Shown one piece after another: positions 1-10,408 of a DNA stretch of 64,000 bases. Source of the stretch: Citrus sinensis (taxonomy: Eukaryota > Streptophyta > Magnoliopsida > Sapindales > Rutaceae). The number at the start of each line of letters is the position of its first letter. Position 1 is the first letter of the stretch. The stretch spans positions 21,645,501 to 21,709,500 of the forward strand of contig NC_068559.1 of NCBI RefSeq assembly GCF_022201045.2, given 5' to 3'. The position numbers and the translations under genes are program-made. A model generated the notes under the pieces. The model had not been told where the DNA came from and searched no databases. It saw only the letters and a list, made by a program, of their open reading frames with translations.

Positions 1-71
1 AGGCTATTTTCTTATCCAAAAGAATTCGTTCCTTTGTTCATATGGTTATTGAGATAGGCTTATCCTGCTAG

Positions 72-1639
72 GTTGTCAGGGTGGTGGTCTTGATCCTTAG
101 GAACTTGCTTCCCAAAGGTAATTTTGCTGCTCAGATGATAGACCTTGGACTACCTCAAGTTGTTCAAAGTTTAAAAGCACAAGCATGGAGTGATGAGGTA
201 AGAGAAGTTGCTCGCTGTTTAGTTTTTCTTTTTCGGCTGATTGCATAATTATTTAGTTAATAGATCGAGTAAAATTAAGGGAGTTGATGGCGCTGTTTGC
301 TACTGATTGGTGCATTTGGTAATCATTTTATATGGATTTAAAATTTACTTCAGCTTCTGTGAAGTATGGTGTGGTAGAATAGTCAGTTGCTTGTGTGATG
401 ACAAAAACTACTGTTATGTTTGTTCATTATATGAATATTAGTGTTGTTTTGGTGCATAATTGATGATAGAAGGTATGCTTACCAGAGTCTTTTTACCCCA
501 TACTTGGGATCGGCTAGTCAATTATGATTTTGATACCATTACGCCCTATTATTCCTTTGTTCAGCATGGAATAATTTTGTTGCAATCCACACTTTGATTG
601 AAGCTCTGGCCGGCGAAAGTGGTGGCTACTATTGCACGGACCTACACTATCTTTGACAACTTAACACATTTATCCTAGGACAATGTTACCTCTAATGGCT
701 GACAAATGCCTGCTTTATTTAATTCTCAAGCACCTGTCATCTGAGCAATGTTAACTCAATTAATTGTGCCTTTTTTATTACCACATTTTCTTTGGCCTTG
801 AACCATTCAATTTTGCCAAGGCTTGACTCTTTTTCCTCATGATGAACTGAAGCTGTATACTGCTTTTGTGGAATCTTGGTATCCAACACAAAATGAAGAT
901 TTGAGCCTTCAAACTTATAATGGAAGATATTAGATTGAGTTTGGGTGGCTCCTGAATAATGCCAAAAAGAATTGAGTCTTGACCACCATTGCTGAATTTT
1001 GTTTAACCTTTAACACAATGATGACATCATCTTGCCACATTTACATATAATAGATTTCAATATCTTCTTAGGATTTACTAGAGGGTCTGAATCAACTGGA
1101 AGAAGGTTTGAAGGACAATATTAAGAGATTGAGTTCTTTCGACAAGTACAAGCAAGAAGTCCTCCTTGGCCATCTCGACTGGTCCCCCATGCACAAAGAT
1201 CCCCTATTCTGGCGTGATAATATCACAAACTTTGAAGAAAATGATTTCCAGGTATATCTTTTCCCCATGGACAGTGTTTCTAGTTTTTATTTTTCATTTT
1301 TCTGCTTTAACTTCACTGAGTGACTCGGCATCATTTTGTATACAGAAATACAAAGTTTCTGTAATACTAATGGATAATCTTCTCTCTCAGATTCTAAGGG
1401 TTCTCTTAACAATTTTGGATACATCCAGTGATCCACGAGCTCTTGCTGTCGCTTGCTTTGATCTGTCACAGTTTATCCAGTACCATCCAGCTGGGCGGGT
1501 CATTGTGACGGACCTCAAAGCCAAGGAACGGGTGATGAAATTGATGAACCATGAGAATACCGAGGTTACCAAGAGCGCCTTACTCTGCATCCAAAGGCTT
1601 TTCCTAGGCGCAAAGTACGCGAGCTTTTTGCAGGCCTGA
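72..1639 (+). CDS. VHA-H: V-type proton ATPase subunit H, C-terminal exons (gene cut by window start)
   Basis: Three exons at 72-197, 1072-1251 and 1391-1639 are joined by GT/AG introns in phase 0 and give 184 residues ending ...YASFLQA. They match the C-terminal half of plant VHA-H: a [16 protein letters not shown] segment, an [20 protein letters not shown] segment, and the FIQYHPAGR / [12 protein letters not shown] end. The family is about 450 residues, so the N-terminal exons lie before base 1. Subunit H belongs to the V1 sector of the vacuolar proton pump and couples or regulates V1 on Vo at endomembranes. No stop or frameshift is seen here, unlike the copy at 14.1-16.0 kb. Whether the upstream exons are intact cannot be seen, so this could be an active gene or a truncated copy. 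The family call is secure. Confidence 0.88.
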
Positions 1640-2460
1640 ATTCTCTTTCTATGGGGTCCAGAATTGTTTACAAAGGAAATGCTTGTAATGATTTGATTCC
1701 AGTTTGGCTGTGCTTAGGTTGTTTATTTATTTATCAATCATTGGAGGAATTTATGAATCAGGGGAACTCGTCTGTTGGATTTTTTTAAGTACTGTGAAGA
1801 ATTAGTTGATTTTTTACCATATTTTGGAAATTTATTTTGTTTTTGAGACGAGGAATAAATTGATACCATCTGTACTGACCTTTGATATGAAAACTACTCG
1901 AGCGCATGATATATATCTGTTTTTGTTCATTTCTGTATCTAGCTGCTGACTGAAGCTGGATTTTCAGGCTCGTCATTATCATCTATTCTTTTGAAGTTGC
2001 AAAATGAATTCTCAATATTTTCAGGGGAAATGCTTATAATTAGCGCGGAATTAAACATTGATTGTGTACTGTATACTTCCAAAAGGCAATTTATTTCCAT
2101 TGATTTGAGTAAACTAAATCTCCGTGATGGTAGCACTTTTTTAATCACTTATTAAAGAATTCTTTGAAAATTTGATGATTGTTGTTGAAAACATTTACTA
2201 ATTGTAAATGCGTTAAAAATTATTTGATTCATTTAGTATCACTAATAGTGATTTAATTTTTCATCTTGATTGAACGATGAATTTTGTATTAATCCGGAAA
2301 AGTGCAACTGTTACTCCAACCACGCGTCGCTTAAAGGTTCATCTAATTTGAGACGACTTGTCGTCTATGTTTTATTCCGGACCGGTTCAGGCAAACTTTA
2401 AAGCTTTCGAGTACTCGCGGAGCGGCGATCGCAAATCGCTCAAAAGAAGACACACAAGGA
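1640..2460. other. Spacer between VHA-H and the Cys/His-rich gene
   Basis: This holds the VHA-H 3' flank and the 5' flank of the next gene. It is nearly identical to 16042-16910 in unit B up to about 2210. The sequence around 2111 (AAACTAAATCTCC) is the empty target site of the MITE found in unit B at 16515-16787. I see no gene. Confidence 0.6.
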
Positions 2461-4094
2461 ATGGAGACTGAGAAAATAAAGGACAAGGAGAAGGAGAAAG
2501 TGTGCAAGAGGTGTAAGCAAACGTACACAGCTTCATCAAACAGCTCTTCTTCTTGCCGCTTTCACCCTTCCTTCTTCGTTTGCCGTCGTCACGACGACCA
2601 GAAAAGGTACCCACCCTGCTCCCTCTTTCGATCATCATTTCGCATACCCTTTTCTTCGATTTGATTTGATTTTTTATTTCATTTATCCTTGCGATTCTTT
2701 TGCATTTTTTATTGGATGTTATTAATTATTATAAAAAAAAATTGTAAAAAATAAATAAAATTCACGGCAGCTAGGAGTTGAACGAAACTCTGAGTCCAGT
2801 CCTGTTTGGTAGGATTCTTTGATTTACAAAGCATCGAGTAATCAGATTCGCTGGGTATTCATTTTGTTTTGTTATTTTTCCATGTATCAATTTTCATTTA
2901 ATTTGGGTTTGTTTATGTTTGGATGACTTAGAAATCCTAATGTACAACGGCAATAATTAGATGCCGTTAAATAATTATTCCATTAGCCAGCTGGTTAATT
3001 GTTTCAGGAGTTCATGCTGAGACTTGTTTTACCACGCCATCCGTACAATAATCTAATGAAGTCCGGCCACTTACATATTTATTTTTGAAAACTGCCGGAC
3101 AAGTTGATAATTACATTTAATACATGCATCCACAATGTCTTCATATGGTTGTACAACAACTGGAGTACTATTGCTGTTATACAGAGGTGCTAAACTGCTA
3201 ATCTCAAAACGTCATTTGCCACAAGCACCGCAACTACTGATGGCATATCATGTATTACTTACAAATCAACTGATTTTGTATTAATCTTCTGTTTTTCTTA
3301 TAGTATGAGTATACCGTGGGTGGTACTATTGTTTGCATATTGAAGAAAGCTCACTTATGGTAGGATTTGTAATTTGTTTTGTGTGGCAAAAGCACCTCTT
3401 TGTTTGCCTTCAAATATCTGGGTTGACAGGGACAGAATTTTAAGAAGTGGAACTGTTGATAACAAAGCTAAAAGCTGAAAGTTTCTCATTCTTGTTTCCT
3501 GGATTTTTCAGTTTATACAAAATCTACTTTTTGAGTTTCACTATTCATTTCCTTTAATTTTTCGTAATTAGGTTTCTACTGCATTGTAATGCTGTACACG
3601 AGGTTAGACTCCTTGCAAGACATTTCTATTCACTTACTCCTTTCATGTGTGTGTGTGTTGGGGGGGTGGGGGTGGGAGTACATTTATGGACTCTTTTTGA
3701 TATTGTGGGATTTGTGTCTGGGTGTGAGTGCACACATTCTGATCGGTAGCTAACTAATGGATGTCATTGCTTGCAGTTTAAAATGTAGAAAAATAATTTG
3801 TGTCTGAGTGTGAGTGCACAAATTTTGATCTGTAACTAATTAATGGATATCATTGTCTAAAATGTGGAAAAATTAGTTTATTCTATGCTAGCTTTTCATA
3901 TCACGCTTTTCATAACATGAGTTGGACTGAGCTCAGTCAGTTGATGCTCCATGTTTTTGATTCATTGAAGGTACTATGAATTGGGACCTGATGATCCACC
4001 ATATGCTGCCAAGTTTTACGACTGCTGCGGGGCCGAGGATGCGGATGCCTCTGGTTGTATCACTGGCTTCCATGTCTCTTATGATGATGATTAA
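2461..4094 (+). CDS. Small Cys/His-rich (CHORD-like) protein, 2 exons, 89 aa
   Basis: Exon 1 (2461-2606) and exon 2 (3971-4094) join at a GT/AG intron and give 89 residues. The N-terminus is a Lys/Glu-rich stretch (METEKIKDKEKEK). It is followed by C-x2-C (residues about 14-17), a Cys plus His-Pro pair near residue 33, Cys and His in FVCRRHDD, then CCG, GC and a final His in GFHVSYDDD. The order of Cys and His resembles the zinc-binding CHORD module, although spacing differs, and I know similar uncharacterised proteins in many plants. It probably binds zinc. No function is established from sequence. The start is the only ATG before the conserved part. Unit B and unit C hold broken copies, so this is the only intact member in the window. 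Confidence 0.72.
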
Positions 4095-5510
4095 CATCAT
4101 TTTTACCTCCTAATCACCTGTAACTATAGATTAAATTTATAGAAATCTCCGTGTCTCCTCCTGTGACCCACATCATTTCCACTGTTCTACCACTGTATAA
4201 TTCAGGTCTTTCATCAGTTTATCTCTTCATTTCTCAACATTTTTCTTTTTTCTTTTTTTTCCTGGGGTTGATCTGGGATGAATTCGACATGTGCTGCTAT
4301 GGCCAACTTTCGAGGGATGATGGTAAATCTTAACCCCTTTGCATAAACTTCTGGAATTAGTTGGTCTAGGGAATTTGAAGAGCATATACTGGAAGCCATT
4401 GCCTTCCCACATCTTAAGTAAAGAGTAATGCTACTTTGACAGAAATAGGTTTACAAAATTTTGACATACTTATGAAATACTAAATTACCTTTCAGTTTAT
4501 TTACCGATAGCGAATTGGGCTTTTTACATAGTTTTGTAAAACTACTAGACAACTGAGCTAAAATTATCAATTTTATTTTGTATTAGTAAATAATCAAAGA
4601 ATCAACCTAAACTTATATTCAGGAAAGAAATAACTACAGAGGAGAAAAAATTAATGAGGCGATTGAAAATTACGCCAAAATTAATAGTAAGGCATTTGAG
4701 ATTGCAGTACAACTTCTCAATAATCATATTATTAGGATCAATTCATTTTGTTATTATAAGGAGGTTAAAACTTTGTAGAGGTTCAAAATTACTATCTTGA
4801 CTTCATTACTCTTAGTGTAAGTAAGATAATTAATAATTAATTAATGGAGCAATGGAGCGTGTCAATTGTATGAAGCTTCAAACATGCTTGAATATTTCAA
4901 AATATTTTGTCTTCAACAAAAAGGTGTGTATATTATCGAATTATTTTTGTAATATACAAATAACTATTATTATGTGGAGGCAATTTTAAAGATGTGATAA
5001 CAATTTTAAAGAATAAATCATTATCTCAAATAATTTTAAAAAATATTTTTTTTCTATACTAAATCTTTTAAAGTAACAAATATGTTTTGCAATACACATA
5101 TAATTATTATTATGTGGAGGCAAATTACTAAAGTCGGGATCTAAAACACTTATTACAATTAGAGTTAATTCTTATTTATAATTTACCTAAATTAAAGTTA
5201 AAATTTTTTATGACTATAAAAGAGTTATTTCTATATAGATAATCACTATAAATATAGAGTATCACTATAAAAAGGTTTTACGATCAATCATCCGTCATAA
5301 TGAGCACAAGAATGACAAGTTTTGAGTCTCAAATAAATTCTATAAAACACAACCATGGATTAAGATGGTCGGGAAATGGGAATGCAATACAAAGTAATTA
5401 ATGACACAGTCACAGTGTTTCACTTACACGTGAAGCAAGCGAAACAAGAAGAATCTTAAGAAAAAACACTCACCAGAACGCAAGGTTCAATCCCGGTTTA
5501 CTACATCAAC
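4095..5510. other. AT-rich spacer between the Cys/His-rich gene and the NBS-LRR gene
   Basis: The first part (to about 4560) is closely matched at 18060-18540 in unit B and partly at 26640-26800 in unit C. The rest is AT-rich 3' flank of the convergent NBS-LRR gene and also matches unit B. Short ORFs here are not conserved between copies. I see no gene. Confidence 0.5.
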
Positions 5511-5522
5511 CTCCATTGCTCA

Positions 5523-5682
5523 AAGAGGTTGGAAACAGAGACGAAAAGCAATTTGAGTGGCTTCATCCTCCCATTGAAGCCTCAAAACTCATAAAGGTCA
5601 TGTCCAGCACCTCCAATTCTCAAAAGAGGTTGGAAACAGAGACGAAAAGCATTTTGAGTGGCTTCATCCTCCCATTGAAGCC
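5523..5682. repeat. Two copies of a 59-bp segment, period 101 bp, at the 3' end of NBS-LRR gene A
   Basis: The segment starting AAGAGGTTGGAAACAGAGAC occurs at 5523-5581 and again at 5624-5682. Unit B has it only once (near 19070-19125). The 42 bp between the copies resembles LRR-coding sequence of the same gene (compare 6266-6300: GCCTCAAAACTCCTGAAGG). The new stop codon of gene A (5582-5584) lies at the edge of the inserted part. The duplication therefore replaces the last dozen or so codons. Confidence 0.8.
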
Positions 5683-8293
5683 TTCTCCACCAGTCTTCAA
5701 CTCCACGAATAAGAATTCTGCGCCCATTTGCACTATTTGAATCGAGTGGAAGCTTTTTAAGCGAATCGCAACCCCAAACTTGCAATACTTTCAGACGTGG
5801 GAGAGGCAAGGGCTTCCAGTAAATGCTCTTCAAACGGACCAGTCCCCATAACTCAAGACGCTGGAGTTTTGCAAAAGGGCTGTTTATTATTCCCGTCATC
5901 TCAGGAATGTCATCAAACTCTCCAGCACTGATTATTTCTTCCATGTCATCGCAATAGCGTACGGAAATAGACTTGAGGTTTGGAGCAAAAACGAGGAATG
6001 TCAAGTGTCTCAAATTTCTGCAAAAGCGTACGGTAACTTTCTCAAGGCTGCGGAAAACATAAGGTTGGCGCGATTTTTGTACCATATCATTGCAGTCAAT
6101 CTTCAGTCCCTTAATACAACCACAACCATAAAAGTCTAATGTATTGAGCTGCTCTAGATCGGCTAAATCTGCAACATCGATCGACTCCTCCCTATCGAAG
6201 CGATGGAGCAAGAGAGCATGAGTACAACTTCGTAACTTCTGTGAGCTCAAAAATGTTTGGTAAGCCTCAAAACTCCTGAAGGAGATCTCCAGTACCTCTA
6301 AATATTTCAAACCGAGCAATTCCTCTGCTACATTCTCATGCCAAGAGCTAAGTAAAAAACCAGTAGCAAACATTCTCAACACACGTAACCTTGAAAAATT
6401 AGATAACAGTTGCTGTGGAACTACAACTAACTCTTTTGCCCAGACCAAATTCAAACATTTAAGATTTACCAACGCTTTTAAGTCTTCGGGTAACTCTGTA
6501 ACGCTTGTATTTGAAATATCAAGGAGTTGTAGTGAAACCAACTTTGAGATCCCCATTGGCAACTGCCGTAGCATTATATTATCTGACATCTTCAAAACTG
6601 TTAGACAAGACATAGACTGGAAGAAGCCACCGGTGATCGTCCTCAACGGATTACGGTTAAGAAACAAAGTAAGAAGATGAGGGCATGTCGGAACAGTTGG
6701 TAGATTTTCAATTGAATTTTTCATCAATGATAATCTTCTCACCATTTCCCATCCTCTGACATCTGCAGGTGCCTTCGTTAATCCGGAACCTGCATAAACC
6801 AAAAAGCCCTCCTTCTCCTTCTCAATCTCACAAGTTATCCACAATGCCATATCGCGGACAACGTCATGCATTTTTACCTGATCATCTTCTACCTCTTCCA
6901 ATAAACACGCATGAACAAGAGTGCCCACGATGTAGTATCCTTGGTTTTGTGTGCCAAACTTGTCTCCTTCCAAAAACCCCTCGCACATCCAGCAATCAAT
7001 CAAGTCTCTTTTATCTATGCTGAAATCTTCCGGATATAAACAACAATATAAGAAACAAGATCTGATTGCATCGTTCGGCAAGCAATCATAGCTGAATTTT
7101 AAAAGAGGATATACCTCCTTTCCCAAACCTGCAAATTCGGAAGCTGATCTTCTTAAAACTTCAATCGCATATCTCCATTCTTCAGGAGTCTTTTTGTAGG
7201 CCATGGCTCGACCAATAGTAATAAGCGCGAGCGGCAATCCACGGCACTCCTTTGCCACAGTTTGAGCTAGTTCAGGAAGACTATGATGACTCTCAATAGT
7301 TTCTTCCCCAACTTTCTCTCGAAATAGCTCCCAAGCATCCTCATCAGATAAGCATGCCACTTTAAACATCCTACGAGCTTCCATACCACCACAAACATCA
7401 ACGAAACGGGTTGTAAATACCACTGCACTATTTTTTGGAAGAGGGACACCAATCTTCTTTAGATCAACCCGCTCCCATAGATCATCCAACAACAAAGCAA
7501 ACTTCTTCTTGCTTAAAGTCTTGAAGATGTCATGAGCTTTCTCTTCGAGACTTTTGTTCTTCCATGAATCATTACATAGACCTATCTTTTTCCCGATAGT
7601 TTCTTGAATTTTTTCAAGCTGTAGGTCTTTGGACACCACAACCCAAATCACATAATCAAAATCTTTTGGATTATCAACAAATTTATTATTGATTTGGGTT
7701 AACAGTGTAGTTTTACCGACACCGCCCATGCCGTATAGGCCAATTATACCAGCTGCAGGTTCTTGTACAAGACATCTCCAAACTTGTTCAAGTTGTGATT
7801 GCAAGCCTACCACCGTTGGCTCAGTAGGTCTTTCATCTGCCGCAGATATTAATTCTGGATCTGGCGCGGCCACCTCTTCAAAAACTCCTTCGCCCTTTAA
7901 GGCCTTCACATCTCGCAGCCTTTTAACAACTTTTCTACCAAACTTGTAGCTTGACTTGCAGTTCCTGGAGCAGTAGCCTCCAAGACACAATTTGTCAATT
8001 TCCTGAGAGCCACCATCTCTTCCCATGAGTTCATCAACTTCAGTTTTAAGAGTCTCCACCCTCGAAAGCCAAACCTGCACTTGGTTCAGCCTCTTCATTT
8101 TGTGTTGGTGTTCGGCATTGCGGACCCTCGTCATCACATCGTTCTTTGCAGCGATTAGTTGTTCCAATTCAGTCGTCAAGGCAACAACATTATCTTTGAG
8201 GTCAGTTATATATGCCGCTTTGCCAAGAGCGCAGTCTGGGCAACGATTGAACATTGCGCCAACATCGCAAGAGATTTGCAAAATGTTACCCAT
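5582..8293 (-). CDS. CC-NBS-LRR disease resistance protein (RPS5/RFL1-like), copy A
   Basis: This is an intronless ORF of 903 residues when started at 8293. I prefer that ATG over the one at 8338 because it gives MGNILQISCD, an N-terminal Gly suited to N-myristoylation as in RPS5-type proteins. Order: coiled-coil region (about 20-150), P-loop GMGGVGKTTLL (about 188-198), kinase-2 LLLDDLW (about 267-273), RNBS-B VVFTTRF, GLPLAL (about 352-357), CFLYCCLYPED, MHD within VKMHDVVRDMALW (about 475), then leucine-rich repeats to the C-terminus. All nucleotide-binding motifs look intact. Proteins of this group are intracellular immune receptors that detect pathogen effectors, often at the plasma membrane. 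The C-terminus ends HDLYEF, unlike copy B, because of a local duplication. A functional receptor is likely; the pathogen recognised is unknown. Confidence 0.93.
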   Translation of the reverse strand: MGNILQISCDVGAMFNRCPDCALGKAAYITDLKDNVVALTTELEQLIAAKNDVMTRVRNAEHQHKMKRLNQVQVWLSRVETLKTEVDELMGRDGGSQEIDKLCLGGYCSRNCKSSYKFGRKVVKRLRDVKALKGEGVFEEVAAPDPELISAADERPTEPTVVGLQSQLEQVWRCLVQEPAAGIIGLYGMGGVGKTTLLTQINNKFVDNPKDFDYVIWVVVSKDLQLEKIQETIGKKIGLCNDSWKNKSLEEKAHDIFKTLSKKKFALLLDDLWERVDLKKIGVPLPKNSAVVFTTRFVDVCGGMEARRMFKVACLSDEDAWELFREKVGEETIESHHSLPELAQTVAKECRGLPLALITIGRAMAYKKTPEEWRYAIEVLRRSASEFAGLGKEVYPLLKFSYDCLPNDAIRSCFLYCCLYPEDFSIDKRDLIDCWMCEGFLEGDKFGTQNQGYYIVGTLVHACLLEEVEDDQVKMHDVVRDMALWITCEIEKEKEGFLVYAGSGLTKAPADVRGWEMVRRLSLMKNSIENLPTVPTCPHLLTLFLNRNPLRTITGGFFQSMSCLTVLKMSDNIMLRQLPMGISKLVSLQLLDISNTSVTELPEDLKALVNLKCLNLVWAKELVVVPQQLLSNFSRLRVLRMFATGFLLSSWHENVAEELLGLKYLEVLEISFRSFEAYQTFLSSQKLRSCTHALLLHRFDREESIDVADLADLEQLNTLDFYGCGCIKGLKIDCNDMVQKSRQPYVFRSLEKVTVRFCRNLRHLTFLVFAPNLKSISVRYCDDMEEIISAGEFDDIPEMTGIINSPFAKLQRLELWGLVRLKSIYWKPLPLPRLKVLQVWGCDSLKKLPLDSNSANGRRILIRGVEDWWRRLQWEDEATQNAFRLCFQPLLRIGGAGHDLYEF

Positions 8294-9973
8294 AATGGAT
8301 CTCACTTGTATGTATGAATTCAACCAAGAGAGAAACAAAGGAATTTAACTTCACCAGTTTGATGAACAGAAGCTGCTGTCGCGGATTAATTGAGATAGAA
8401 CATTAGTTATTGAATAATGTAATCAGCTCTGTTTGTACCCAACTTACTAAAAAAGTAACAAAAAGGAAAATTTTGCAGCTGGCAAAGGAAAAATCAAAGG
8501 GCATGCTTCCCACATCAAGATGGTGGTGGTGGTACCATCTTTGTGTTTCCTTGACCTTATCCAATATTCATCATTTTTGGTCCCACCCCATGTGCTTGAC
8601 AGTTGTTTCGATTTTATCTCTTTTTATTCCCCCCTTTCTTTCTTTCTTTCTTTCAGATCAGCATTTTTGTCTTGATTCTTGAATATTTGAATATGTATGT
8701 GTGTGTGGGCAAATAAATATATAATATATAGTACTTCGATTTTGTTTAATTTTCTATTGTTAACTTGATTATTTGTGGCATTAATTTAATATGATTTACA
8801 TCTTTTTGGTTGTAGTGTTGATGAGGTTCCTTTATATGATGACCCAATTTTTTTTTTTTTTTTGGTCTTCATTTGTTTAATTATGAGAAAAATAAAATAG
8901 TAATTAGATTGGTCAATTCGGGTAAACAATTAATGAACTAATGGAGTATATCTCAATCTCACTCCCCTAGCATATCATAAATTTCTAAAATTTGTCTTCA
9001 ATCGATTAAACATTAAATTTCAAAATTCTTTAAAAAAAAATTCGCCAGTACCAATCCTTTAAAACATCCAAAAAGGGCAACAAAAAAAAAAAAAAAAAAA
9101 ACAAACTCATTTATGGGCATATGGTAAAAGCATAGTTCGATTAAAGTTGGGACATGACATGTGGTAGACATGTGGATCGATTGCATATGTTATTTGAGTC
9201 GTTGTATCATCGGCTTCACATTATTAATAAGCTTTTTTTTTCCCCAAATTCTTCTAAGAATTATGCGTATATTTTTTAGCATAATTGTTGGCTGATCAGA
9301 AACTCTCGAAAGCTGGCCTATAATTTAGATTAAACCAACAATTAACACGAGAAGTTAGGCTGGCAGGACAATGGGAACCAACTCAAATCTGGTTCCATTA
9401 GCAAGCAGCAGCCAAATTCCGAGATTTTCAACAATTTTGAACCAATCCCAAAGGGAGATTTAGTTGACTATACAAGATTTCTCTTTGTCACTAGCCGTGC
9501 ATGCCGCTTCTTAATAATTAAGATCTACATAAATGACTTTTAATTTTGTATGATGATCTCTTCCTCTTTGGAACAGATACTCAAATTTTATTCATCGTGA
9601 CTGTGCTGATCAAAACCGATATTAACCAATCTTGTATTCAAGTACACTCAACCAATTCTGTTTTCTTACTGAATTGTTTAGAAATAAAGAACTATAATTA
9701 CCTCCAAAAGCAAACAAATAATAATCAATATGTTATATTTTTTTCATTGATTTTTTCCCCTTTAAATAATGGAGTCCATAGTGCAGTTCTGACTGGCACA
9801 CATGTACTGAGATATGAAAGTTAATGTACAAAATGGAAGAATAATAATATTCTGTCCGAAATTATTAATTCTCAGGTGCAACCTAAATTTAGATGTATCG
9901 TTAAAGGAGTAAAAAAAAAAAAAAAGAGTCAATCATTGATAGAGCTTCAAGAACTTTGAGATTTTATTAGTTT
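8294..9973. other. Upstream flank of NBS-LRR gene A
   Basis: No gene is seen. Up to about 8465 it matches unit B (to 21925). From about 8478 to 9450 it matches unit C (26953-27930), including a CTTTCTTT tract near 8640. Short T and A runs occur at 8850-8865 and 9083-9101. Confidence 0.55.
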
Positions 9974-9982
9974 ATTTTATTA

Positions 9983-10399
9983 GAAAAATTATCATTTGTA
10001 TACCCTTAGTTTACTTCATTATAAAAAATACTACAACACTTTGAGGGTGTATCAATCGTCCATCCAAAGTTGATAAAATGTATCAACTGACTACCAAACC
10101 GTTAGTTGCCGTTTAAATATGATGACACTAGGAGAGTAATTTGGTCTTTTCATATGATACAAGTGATAATTTAAGGGTATACAAGTGACAAAAAGAGAAA
10201 TTAAGGGTATACAAGTGATAATTTTTAAGAGTAAAATCATCAATTTACTGTAATGCTGTTAACTTTCAAACGACAACTAATGGTTTGGTGGTCGGCTAAT
10301 ACATTTTATCAACTAAGGGTAGACGATTGATACACCCTCAAAATGTTGTAGTATTTTTGATAACAGAATAAATATAGGGTATACGAATGATAATTTCCC
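9983..10399. mobile_element. Fold-back Mutator-like MITE (417 bp)
   Basis: A near-palindromic element. The left end reads GAAAAATTATCATTTGTATA and the right end reads CGAATGATAATTTCCC, and both arms pair along most of their length. It is flanked by a perfect 9-bp direct repeat ATTTTATTA (9974-9982 and 10400-10408), the size typical of Mutator-like elements. It has no coding capacity. A second copy is at 59275-59669 with its own 9-bp duplication, which confirms the ends. Confidence 0.85.
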
Positions 10400-10408
10400 A
10401 TTTTATTA

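Noticed and set aside
6769..8348. ORFs on the plus strand opposite the NBS-LRR genes (also 20227-21671)
   Set aside because: They are antisense shadows of the conserved NBS-LRR coding strand and repeat in both copies only because the sense gene does.
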